Of a stretch of 64,000 nt of DNA, positions 56,625 to 64,000 are shown piece after piece. Every line of letters starts with the position of its first letter. Within the stretch, counting starts at the first letter, position 1. This stretch comes from Noviherbaspirillum galbum (GTDB lineage: Bacteria; Pseudomonadota; Gammaproteobacteria; Burkholderiales; Burkholderiaceae_D): positions 248,001 through 312,000 of the forward strand of contig NZ_JAAIVB010000037.1 in assembly GCF_010974945.1 (NCBI RefSeq), in the 5' to 3' direction. The notes beneath the pieces were generated by a model. It was not told the DNA's origin. It did not search any database and saw only the letters and a program-made list of their open reading frames with translations. The position numbers and the translations under genes were made by a program.

Positions 56625-57398
56625 TCAGCCGCGCGAGGTCAACTGGCCATCGACGATACGGATGCGGTCGCCGGCAGACCATGCGGGACGGCTCTGGTAC
56701 GGGAAGCTGCGCACGCTGCCGTCCTCCATCCTGACGTGGACCTCGTAGCTGGTGGTGGTATGCGTGCGCCTTTCCACCTCGTTGCCGGCATAACCGCCGC
56801 CGACGGCGCCGGCGATCGTCGCCAGTGTGCGCCCATTGCCGTTGCCGACCTGGTTTCCGAGCACGCCGCCCAGCACCGCCCCTGCCGCAACGCCGAGTCC
56901 GCTGGGCTTGGGCGCATGCTGGATCGCCTGGACCGATTCGATGCGTCCGCAGGAACTGCAGATCGGCGCCTGGGCCAGCGGCGCCACGGGTGCGGAATTG
57001 CTCGCGTAGCTAGGCGTGGTTGCGTGGCTGGTCTTCGGCTTGGCATGCACCTTCGGCTTGGCGACCGTAGCCGGCGCAGGTTCCGCAGCCTCGACGGGAG
57101 CGGCCTCCTGCACCGGAGCTATCGGTGTCGGCATCGCGGAGTAATTCGCGCGTGGCGTTGCGTCCACCAGGTTGGCTGGGGAAGCCGCGGCGGTTGCCGC
57201 ACCTACCGAACTAGCCAAGGGTGATGCAGCGGTGGCAGAAGTGGACTTCGGCGGCGCGCCGTCCATGGCTTCGGGATTGTTGCCATGCGAATTCGGGATG
57301 AGGCCGGTGATGGCTGCCACGCCGGTCAGGCTGACCAGAATGACGGAGATGGCCGCGCCGGCGACCAGGGGATGGATTTTGCTGTTGTTCTTTTCCAT
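56625..57398 (-). CDS. Glycine-zipper 2TM-domain protein
   Basis: 257 aa. One N-terminal membrane helix (LVAGAAISVILVSLTGVAAI), a Pro/Ala-rich linker (AAEPAPATVAKPKVHAKPKT) and a glycine-zipper region GLGVAAGAVLGGVLGNQVGN, then GNGRTLATIAGAVGGGYAGN, with a C-terminal beta domain (SYEVHVRMEDGSVRSFPYQS). A CSSC pair lies in the linker. Envelope protein of unknown role. Confidence 0.85.
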   Translation of the reverse strand: MEKNNSKIHPLVAGAAISVILVSLTGVAAITGLIPNSHGNNPEAMDGAPPKSTSATAASPLASSVGAATAAASPANLVDATPRANYSAMPTPIAPVQEAAPVEAAEPAPATVAKPKVHAKPKTSHATTPSYASNSAPVAPLAQAPICSSCGRIESVQAIQHAPKPSGLGVAAGAVLGGVLGNQVGNGNGRTLATIAGAVGGGYAGNEVERRTHTTTSYEVHVRMEDGSVRSFPYQSRPAWSAGDRIRIVDGQLTSRG

Positions 57399-57590
57399 GA
57401 TTTCCTCTAGGCAATCGCTGAATGTGAGATGACTGTCTGTTGCTTAGATGCGATGTTCCGCGAACAGTGCGATGCGAGGAAGAATTTTTCTGTGTCAGAT
57501 GTAAGGGCTTGTAAGGGAATCGGCTTCACATGGTGAGGATTTGCGTTTGCGCAATTGTTTGCGTGAGGCGCTGTCGTCCGCGCACCTTCG

Positions 57591-57616
57591 GTCATCCCCG
57601 CGAAAGCGGGGATGAC
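57591..57616. repeat. REP-like palindrome
   Basis: GTCATCCCCGC-GAAA-GCGGGGATGAC, a perfect 11-bp stem. The same palindrome occurs widely in genomes as a dispersed repeat, here 30 bases after the lysS stop. Confidence 0.6.
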
Positions 57617-57646
57617 GGAAAAGTCAGGAACGGATCCTCGGTTTCA

Positions 57647-59200
57647 TCAATCCTCGCGCCGCAAGTGCGGGAACAGGATTACGTCGCGGATGTTCGGTGA
57701 GTCGGTGATCAGCATCATGAGGCGGTCGATGCCGATGCCGCAGCCGCCGGTGGGGGGCAGGCCGTACTCGAGCGCGCGGATGTAGTCGGCGTCGAAGAAC
57801 ATCGCTTCCTCGTCGCCGGCATCTTTCGCCGCGACCTGGGCCTGGAAGCGCGCCGCCTGGTCTTCGGGATCGTTCAGCTCGGAGAAGCCGTTGGCGATTT
57901 CCCGGCCGGTGATGAAGAGCTCGAAGCGCTCGGTGATGCCCGGCACGGTATCGGAGGCGCGGGCCAGCGGCGACACTTCGACCGGATAGTCGATGATGTA
58001 GGTCGGCTCCCACAGCTGGGATTCGGCAGTCTCTTCGAACAGCGCGAGCTGCAGCGCGCCGAGGCCGGCGCCGGCCATCGGCTCGACGCCGAACTTCTTG
58101 AGCTCCGTCCGCACGAACCCGGCGTCCTGCAACTGTTCGCCGGTGTAGTGGGGCGCATACTTGTTGATCGCCTGCACGATCGTCATGCGATGGAAGGGCT
58201 TGCTCAGGTCGAGATCCCGCCCCTGATAGCTCAGGACAGCGGTGCCGTGCGCATCGATCGCGGCCTGGCGGATGACGGCTTCGGTAAAGTCCATCAGCCA
58301 CTTATAGTCGACGTACGCGGCGTAGAACTCCATCATCGTGAATTCGGGGTTGTGCCGGGGCGACACGCCTTCGTTGCGGAAATTCCGGTTGACCTCGAAC
58401 ACCCGCTCGAAGCCGCCGACCACGAGGCGCTTGAGATACAGCTCTGGCGCGATGCGCAGGAACATCTGCATGTCGAGCGCATTGTGGTGCGTGATGAAGG
58501 GCTTGGCCGCGGCGCCGCCGGGAATCGGATGCAGCATCGGCGTCTCGACTTCCATGAAGCCATGCTCGGACATGAAGCGCCGGATCGATGACATGGCGGC
58601 GGTGCGCTGCTTGAAGGTGCGGCGCGTCTCTTCGCTCATGATGAGGTCGACGTAGCGCTGGCGGTATTTCATTTCCTGGTCGGAGAGGCCGTGGAACTTG
58701 TCCGGCAGCGGGCGCAGCGACTTGGTCAGCAGGCGCAGGGTGGTCACCTTGACCGACAGTTCTCCGGTCTTGGTCTTGAACAGCACGCCTTCCGCGCCGA
58801 GGATGTCGCCGAGGTCGTAGTGCTTGAACGCGGCGTGGACCTCTTCACCGACGTTGTCGTTGGTGATGAACAGCTGGATGCGGCCATCGGCACGGGGGCC
58901 GGAGGCATCCTGGACGGTGGCGAACGAAGCCTTGCCCATGACGCGCTTGAGCATCATGCGACCGGCAACGCTGACCTTGATGGCGCGGGATTCGAGTTCC
59001 TCGTTGCCGAGTTCGCCGTAGCTGGCATGCAGGTCGGCTGCCTTGTCGGCGGGGCGGAAGTCGTTGGGGAAGGCGACACCTTGCTGGCGGATGCCGCCAA
59101 GCTTGGCGCGGCGTTCGGCCATGATGAAGTTTTCGTCCTGCGCCGGCGCGGCGGTCTGGTCGGTTGCGGGAGCGGCCTGCGTTGCGTTGTTGTTGGTCAT
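57647..59200 (-). CDS. lysS: Lysyl-tRNA synthetase, class II
   Basis: 517 aa. N-terminal OB-fold ([20 protein letters not shown]) and class II core with motif 2 [20 protein letters not shown] and motif 3 [20 protein letters not shown]. The N-terminus has a 25-residue Ala/Thr/Gln-rich extension before the usual start of the OB-fold. No T-box leader seen. Confidence 0.96.
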   Translation of the reverse strand: MTNNNATQAAPATDQTAAPAQDENFIMAERRAKLGGIRQQGVAFPNDFRPADKAADLHASYGELGNEELESRAIKVSVAGRMMLKRVMGKASFATVQDASGPRADGRIQLFITNDNVGEEVHAAFKHYDLGDILGAEGVLFKTKTGELSVKVTTLRLLTKSLRPLPDKFHGLSDQEMKYRQRYVDLIMSEETRRTFKQRTAAMSSIRRFMSEHGFMEVETPMLHPIPGGAAAKPFITHHNALDMQMFLRIAPELYLKRLVVGGFERVFEVNRNFRNEGVSPRHNPEFTMMEFYAAYVDYKWLMDFTEAVIRQAAIDAHGTAVLSYQGRDLDLSKPFHRMTIVQAINKYAPHYTGEQLQDAGFVRTELKKFGVEPMAGAGLGALQLALFEETAESQLWEPTYIIDYPVEVSPLARASDTVPGITERFELFITGREIANGFSELNDPEDQAARFQAQVAAKDAGDEEAMFFDADYIRALEYGLPPTGGCGIGIDRLMMLITDSPNIRDVILFPHLRRED

Positions 59201-59296
59201 GGGTCGGATAAGTGTGATTCGAATTGCTGGCCCGTCCCGCAGGGCATGCGGAACGGGATGCCGTATCTGGTTAGCCTTGCTGACGCGGTGCGCCGC

Positions 59297-60401
59297 TCAG
59301 ACGCCTTGCTTGAGCGACGCCGCGATGAAGTCGTCGAGATCGCCGTCTAGCACGGCCTTGGTGTTGCCGACTTCATGGTTGGTGCGCAGGTCCTTGATGC
59401 GGGACTGGTCGAGCACGTAGGAGCGGATCTGGTGGCCCCAGCCGATGTCGGTCTTGGCGTCCTCCATCTTCTGCTGCTCGCTCATGCGCTTGCGCAGTTC
59501 CAGTTCGTAGAGGCGGGACTTCAGCATGGCCCAGGCTTCGGCCCGGTTGCGGTGCTGGCTCCGGTCGTTCTGGCATTGCACGACGATGCCCGAGGGCGCG
59601 TGCGTCAGGCGCACCGCGGAGTCGGTCTTGTTGATGTGCTGGCCGCCGGCGCCGGAAGCGCGGAAGGTATCGGTGCGCACGTCCGCCGGATTGATGTCGA
59701 TTTCGATCGACTCGTCGACCTCGGGATACACGAACACCGAGGAAAACGAAGTGTGGCGGCCATTGGCGGAGTCGAAGGGGGACTTGCGCACCAAGCGGTG
59801 GACGCCGCTCTCGGTGCGTAGGAAGCCGTAGGCGTATTCGCCTTCCACCTTGATGGTGGCCGTCTTGATGCCCGCGACTTCACCCTCGGAGATTTCCAGG
59901 AGTTCGGTCTTGAAACCCTTGCGCTCGCAGTAGCGGAGGTATTGCCGCATGAGCATCGAAGCCCAGTCCTGGGCCTCGGTGCCTCCCGCGCCGGCCTGGA
60001 TGTCGATGAAGCAATTGTTGGGATCCATCGGGTTGGAAAACATCCGGCGGAATTCCATGCCCTCGACTTCGCCCTTGAGGCGTTCCGCATCCTGCTCGAT
60101 GGCAACGATGGTGTCGTCATCGTTCTCCTCGCGCGCCATGGCGAAAAGATCGCTGGCGTCGGCGAGTTCGGTGCGGATGCTGGTGAGGGAATTGACGATG
60201 GCCTCGAGGGATTTCTTTTCCTTGCCGAGGTCCTGGGCCCGCTTGGGGTCGTTCCAGACGTTCGGGTCTTCGAGTTCGCCGTTGACTTGTTCGAGTTTCT
60301 CCGACTTCACATCGAAGTCAAAGATACCTCCGAAGTTCGGACTCGCGGCCGGAGAGGTCCGCGAGCAGGGAGGAGAGGGCGTTGAGGCGTTCGGCTTCCA
60401 T
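59297..60401 (-). CDS. prfB: Peptide chain release factor 2, programmed +1 frameshift
   Basis: Recognises UAA and UGA. The first 27 codons ([20 protein letters not shown]...) from ATG 60399-60401 end at an in-frame TGA (60318-60320). A +1 shift at CTT-TGA-C gives [15 protein letters not shown] and a 367-aa protein. The SPF tripeptide lies in [14 protein letters not shown] and GGQ in [17 protein letters not shown]. Confidence 0.97.
60318..60335 (-). promoter_or_regulatory. prfB frameshift site with internal Shine-Dalgarno
   Basis: CGGAGG-TAT-CTT-TGA-C: the AGG-type ribosome-binding stimulator sits three bases before the slippery CTT, and TGA is followed by C. This is the standard autoregulatory signal: low RF2 lets the ribosome slip. 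Confidence 0.93.
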
Positions 60402-60460
60402 GATGAATCCAGTGTGCGGTGGGTGCGATCAAACCGGACATTATAGCAGCCGACTAGGCG

Positions 60461-62155
60461 CTACGCGCCTTGCGCATGCTCAACCAGCAACTGCACCCGG
60501 GTCACGCCGTTGTACTCGTTGGCGTCGAGACGGTAGGCGACGGTGGCGCGGTCGGGCAGGGTGTCGATGTGGCCGAACCAGATGGCGTCGTAGCGCTGGC
60601 CGTTCTTTTCCAGGCTGAGCTTGAGGTGCCTGTCCTTCAGGATGCGCTGGTTGAGCACCCGGAATTCGTCGCAGAACACCGGCGGCGCGAAGCCCTGGCC
60701 CCAGACTTGGCCATCGAGCAGGGCGATGAACTGGGTGCTGAAATACGCTTCCTCGAGCGGTCCGTCGGTCTCGACGATGCGCTCGAGCTGGCTCTGGGTC
60801 AGCCAGGCGCGGCCGACTTCCTCGAAGGCGCGTTCGAAGGCCTCGAAAGCGTCCGCCCGGAGGGTCAGTCCCGCCGCCATCGCGTGGCCGCCGAACTTGG
60901 TGATGAGGCCGGGCGCCTGCTTCGACACCAGGTCGAGGGCGTCGCGCAGGTGGAAGCCGGCGATCGACCGGCCGGAGCCCTTGATGAGGCCGTCGCCGCC
61001 GGGGGCGAAGGTGATCGTCGGGCGGTAGAACTTGTCCTTGAGGCGGGAGGCGACGATGCCGATCACGCCCTGGTGCCAGCTGTCGTCGAAGACGCTGATC
61101 GTGGCCTTGTTTGCCGGATCGTAGCTGTCGAGCAATGCCAGGGCGGTGTCCTGCATGTCGGCCTCGATGTCGCGCCGGTCGCGGTTGATCTGGTCGAGCT
61201 GCTGGGCGATGGCCCAGGCGCGGCCCTCGTCGTCGGTGGTGAGGCATTCGATGCCGAGCGACATGTCGGCCAGCCTTCCGGCGGCATTGAGCCGGGGGCC
61301 GAGTGCGAAGCCGAGGTCGAAGGGCGTGGCGCGGCGTGCTTCCCGGCCGGCGGCGCGGAACAGCGCCGCGATGCCGGCGTGCATGCGGCCGGCGCGCATG
61401 CGCTTGAGGCCCTGGGCCACCAGGATGCGGTTGTTGTTGTCGAGCTTGACCACGTCGGCCACCGTTCCCAGCGCCACCAGGTCGAGCAGGGCGTCCAGCT
61501 TCGGCTGGGTCTCGGCGGTGAAGACGCCGCGGCGGCGCATCTCGGCGCGCAGCGCCAGCAGCACGTAGAACATCACGCCCACGCCGGCGAGGTTCTTGCT
61601 GGGAAACCCGCATTCCGGCTGGTTCGGGTTGACGATCACCCGCGCGTCAGGCAGCCGGTCGCCGGGCAGGTGGTGATCGGTCACCACCACCTCGATGCCG
61701 CGCCGCTTCGCTTCGTCGACCCCGTCGATGCTGGCAATGCCGTTGTCCACGGTGACGATGATGTCTGGCGATTTCTCGCGCACGGTGAGTTCGACGATTT
61801 CCGGCGTGAGGCCATAGCCGTACTCGAAGCGGTTGGGCACGATGAAGTCGACCTTCGCCCCCAGTGCCCGCAGGCCGCGCAGGGCGACGGCGCAGGCGGT
61901 GGCGCCGTCGCAGTCATAGTCAGCGACGATGACCAGCTTGCGCCGGGCGTCGATCGCATCGGCGAGGAAGACGGCGGCGGCGTCGATGTGCTTGAGTTGC
62001 GCAGGTGCAATGAGTGCGTTGAGTTCGCTCGACAGTTCGCTCGCGTCCGCCAGGCCGCGCGCCGCGTACAGCCGCGCCAGCACTGGGTGGATGCCTTGCT
62101 GGCGCAACATTTCCGCGGCGCGGAAGGAAAACTGGCGGGTAGTGATTCTGGTCAT
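60461..62155 (-). CDS. recJ: Single-stranded-DNA exonuclease RecJ
   Basis: 5'-3' exonuclease of recombination and mismatch repair, 564 aa. DHH motifs: LVIVADYDCDGATACAVALR, DIIVTVDNGIASIDGVDEAK, EVVVTDHHLPGDRLPDARVI and LGFALGPRLNAAGRLADMSL. The C-terminal DHHA1 domain has TKFGGHAMAAGLTLR. Overlaps the neighbouring gene's stop by 4 bases. Confidence 0.96.
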   Translation of the reverse strand: MTRITTRQFSFRAAEMLRQQGIHPVLARLYAARGLADASELSSELNALIAPAQLKHIDAAAVFLADAIDARRKLVIVADYDCDGATACAVALRGLRALGAKVDFIVPNRFEYGYGLTPEIVELTVREKSPDIIVTVDNGIASIDGVDEAKRRGIEVVVTDHHLPGDRLPDARVIVNPNQPECGFPSKNLAGVGVMFYVLLALRAEMRRRGVFTAETQPKLDALLDLVALGTVADVVKLDNNNRILVAQGLKRMRAGRMHAGIAALFRAAGREARRATPFDLGFALGPRLNAAGRLADMSLGIECLTTDDEGRAWAIAQQLDQINRDRRDIEADMQDTALALLDSYDPANKATISVFDDSWHQGVIGIVASRLKDKFYRPTITFAPGGDGLIKGSGRSIAGFHLRDALDLVSKQAPGLITKFGGHAMAAGLTLRADAFEAFERAFEEVGRAWLTQSQLERIVETDGPLEEAYFSTQFIALLDGQVWGQGFAPPVFCDEFRVLNQRILKDRHLKLSLEKNGQRYDAIWFGHIDTLPDRATVAYRLDANEYNGVTRVQLLVEHAQGA

Positions 62156-63186
62156 GGAAGGAGCGGCGAGAGCGATGGCTTGACCCAGAATTTTCGCAGG
62201 GAATGGCGGGTCAGGGCAAATTCCGCCGAGCGTGAGTCGTTCGTCAATATCAGCCTGGCATGGCTAATGCGGCCCTGCTTCAGCATGTTCAAGATCGGAG
62301 CGAACCAGGCGCTTTCAAGATCCCGCAGGGCATCGAGCCAGGCCCCCCAGTCGCTGGCCAGCGCCGGGCGCATCAGCTTGTCGAGGATGACGAGGGTCCG
62401 TTCCGGCGGATCGACGAGGTCGGAGGCGCCGGCCAGCGTGCGCGCCGTGTCCGCCCGGGTCGCGCAGGCCGCCATCCAGCCCCTTGCGTTGCCGACCATG
62501 CCGTAAGGCATGTCGCCCGTGGTGGCGCCGGCCTTGCCCCCGCCCCAGAGCCAGAGCGAATTCACCGGCTGCCGGCCCTGCTGCTCGCGGGTGGCATTGA
62601 TGCCATGGTCGAACCAGTGCATCTGCACTTCATTCTGCACCTTGCGCCAGGCGCGGTCGCCTGGACCGGACGGCATCCAGATGTCAATGTTGTGCCCGGC
62701 GGCCGCGTCGGGCGATGAAGTGAGGAGATCCAGCCATCCGTCGGCGCGCAAGAACCAGGTGCCCGGGTTGCCGTAGATCAGTTCTTGCCCGGCTTCATGG
62801 AACAAGCCGCGGGCGATTTCGAACAAAGCTAGGCTTTCCCCTTCGTCGAGCGCGAGTTGGGATGGATCGGTCAGCAGCAGATGGTCGCGCGCGATGTGGA
62901 TGTGCACCGGCTGCAGCGCATACCACATGCCGCCGGCAGGATCGTGCCCCAGTGCACGCATCCAGGCGGGCGCAACGGCCGGGCTGCTTTCCGCCTGCAT
63001 GCCGAAGGCGAGCGCCAGCCAGTCCTCGTGCGGCAGTGTGCGGCGGAATCCATCGTGCGCGGCGCGCGTGGTTTTGCCCTGCGCAAGCAGGGTGGCGAGG
63101 GCAGGCGTGCCGGCCTGCTTGAACAGGTCGGCGGCAAGTTCGGCGGGTGGCAGGGCGAAAGGAATCAGCAGGTCGAGTTGGCTCAT
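62152..63186 (-). CDS. Phosphoglycerate-mutase-like protein, uncharacterised
   Basis: 344 aa from MSQLDLLIPFALPPAELAAD. I recall this Burkholderiales family as annotated cofactor-independent phosphoglycerate mutase-like; the metal-binding motifs of true iPGM are not obvious. Recognisable stretches: DIWMPSGPGDRAWRKVQNEV and NSLWLWGGGKAGATTGDMPY. ATGA-type overlap with recJ suggests co-transcription. It is divergent from lolC. Confidence 0.75.
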   Translation of the reverse strand: MSQLDLLIPFALPPAELAADLFKQAGTPALATLLAQGKTTRAAHDGFRRTLPHEDWLALAFGMQAESSPAVAPAWMRALGHDPAGGMWYALQPVHIHIARDHLLLTDPSQLALDEGESLALFEIARGLFHEAGQELIYGNPGTWFLRADGWLDLLTSSPDAAAGHNIDIWMPSGPGDRAWRKVQNEVQMHWFDHGINATREQQGRQPVNSLWLWGGGKAGATTGDMPYGMVGNARGWMAACATRADTARTLAGASDLVDPPERTLVILDKLMRPALASDWGAWLDALRDLESAWFAPILNMLKQGRISHARLILTNDSRSAEFALTRHSLRKFWVKPSLSPLLP

Positions 63187-63275
63187 GGCGCGATTGTAGG
63201 CCATATGGCAAACTGCGGGCTGCATCGCGGACCGTCCCGCCATCCAGGCCAACGGCGGGGCATCAAGGAGTCAAT

Positions 63276-64000
63276 TTGAGCAATTTCAAGAACTTGCCGT
63301 TCGAGTGGCTGGTCGGCATGCGCTACACGCGCGCCGGCAAGCGCAACGGCCGCAACAGCTTCATCTCGTTCATTTCGCTGATTTCCATGGCGGGCATCGC
63401 GCTCGGCGTGGCGGCGCTGATCGTGGTGCTGTCGGTGATGAACGGCTTCCAGAAGGAAGTCCGGGACCGCATGCTGTCGGTCCTGTCGCACATCGAAATC
63501 TACGACGCCGCCGGCGCCATGCCCGACTGGCAGGCGACCGCCCGCGAAGCCATGCAGAATCCCGAGGTCAGGGGCGCGGCGCCGTATGTCGCCGCGCAAG
63601 CCATGCTGACCCGCGAAGGCACCATGCGCGGCGTGATGATACGCGGCATCCTGCCGCAGGAAGAGCCCAAGGTCTCCGACATCTCCAAGCAGATCCGAGA
63701 GGGACGCTTCGACAGCCTGCAGGCGGGCGAGTACAACATCATCCTCGGTCGCGACCTGGCCCGCGGACTGAACGCCCGGGTCGGCGACAAGGTCATGCTC
63801 TGGGCCGCGGAAGGCCAGGTGACGCCCGCCGGCGTCCTGCCGCGCAACCGCATGTTCACCGTCGGCGCCATCTTCGAGGCCGGCCACAACGAATACGATT
63901 CCGGCCTCGCCTTCATCCACATCGAGGATGCGATGCGCCTCTACCGGCTGGATGCGCCGTCGGGACTGCGCCTGCGCATCGCCGACATGCAGCGCGCGCC
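63276..64000 (+). CDS. lolC: Lipoprotein-releasing permease LolC, 3' part beyond window
   Basis: LolCDE subunit that releases lipoproteins from the inner membrane to LolA. Starts at TTG (63276-63278) with AAGGAG five bases upstream. The first transmembrane helix is ISMAGIALGVAALIVVLSVM, followed by the MNGFQKEVRDRM motif and the large periplasmic domain. About 241 codons are visible. Confidence 0.92.
   Translation, partial: MSNFKNLPFEWLVGMRYTRAGKRNGRNSFISFISLISMAGIALGVAALIVVLSVMNGFQKEVRDRMLSVLSHIEIYDAAGAMPDWQATAREAMQNPEVRGAAPYVAAQAMLTREGTMRGVMIRGILPQEEPKVSDISKQIREGRFDSLQAGEYNIILGRDLARGLNARVGDKVMLWAAEGQVTPAGVLPRNRMFTVGAIFEAGHNEYDSGLAFIHIEDAMRLYRLDAPSGLRLRIADMQRA

Noticed and set aside
57591-57616. 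Intrinsic terminator for lysS
   Set aside because: The stem is strong but no T-run follows on the minus strand; it looks more like a dispersed REP-type palindrome that may still slow transcription.
59297-60310. prfB as a truncated or broken gene
   Set aside because: The in-frame TGA lies in the standard CTT-TGA-C frameshift site with internal Shine-Dalgarno, and the first segment is intact.

Overview
The window looks like chromosome of a high-GC betaproteobacterium of the order Burkholderiales, most like Oxalobacteraceae (Herbaspirillum, Noviherbaspirillum, Massilia). This is inferred from gene content and order (isc operon with iscX, minCDE, kynBUA with a divergent kynR, phbB, and gloB / methyltransferase / rnhA / dnaQ); no database search was run. 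Almost all of it is orderly housekeeping DNA. The exception is one 10.9-kb integrated element.

Layout. 1-6350: S9 peptidase (cut by the window edge), lytic transglycosylase MltD, GloB, a SAM methyltransferase, RNase HI and the DNA polymerase III proofreading subunit, then tRNA-Val(CAC). 6382-17359: a mobile element inserted in the 3' half of that tRNA and flanked by a 52-bp direct repeat. 17360-19760: MazG-like pyrophosphohydrolase and three small uncharacterised proteins. 19764-25502: dppABCDF peptide transporter. 25540-30260: two small solute-binding-like proteins, radical-SAM YgiQ and two small hypotheticals. 30357-32240: minCDE. 32495-35929: tryptophan-to-anthranilate operon kynBUA with regulator kynR. 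36015-40066: phbB, a Crp/Fnr-type regulator, a NarL-type response regulator and a histidine kinase with an altered phosphoacceptor. 40522-50574: DUF2721 protein, U32 protein, Hsp70-like protein, tRNA-Asn, tyrB, uvrB, a uracil-DNA-glycosylase-like protein, a tyrosine phosphatase and a probable outer-membrane protein. 50715-56505: iscRSUA-hscBA-fdx-iscX behind two IscR-type sites. 56625-64000: glycine-zipper protein, lysS, prfB (programmed frameshift), recJ, a phosphoglycerate-mutase-like protein and the start of lolC.

The element is the most interesting part. It has a complete tyrosine integrase, an AlpA/excisionase-like protein, a winged-helix replication-like protein and a full HK97-type capsid and packaging set (major capsid, prohead protease, portal, HNH, small and large terminase). 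It has no tail, head-tail connector, lysis or CI-like repressor gene. That is the content expected of a capsid-forming phage satellite (cf-PICI) that makes its own heads and borrows tails from a helper. Its control region appears layered: three operator-like repeats phased at 21 bp before the AlpA-like gene; a C4-type antisense RNA whose hairpin loop is complementary to the Shine-Dalgarno sequence of the next gene; a second set of target boxes followed directly by an intrinsic terminator; and a repeat-rich, origin-like region holding four copies of a CTCCAG-N3-CTGGAG palindrome. An opposite-strand gene beside attL is a candidate cargo gene.

Outside the element the main oddities are a sensor kinase with Tyr instead of His in its HisKA_3 motif, palindromes of GacA-box form beside that system, a uracil-DNA-glycosylase-like protein lacking the usual catalytic Asp, tandem IscR sites, and gloB and its divergent neighbour starting three bases apart.
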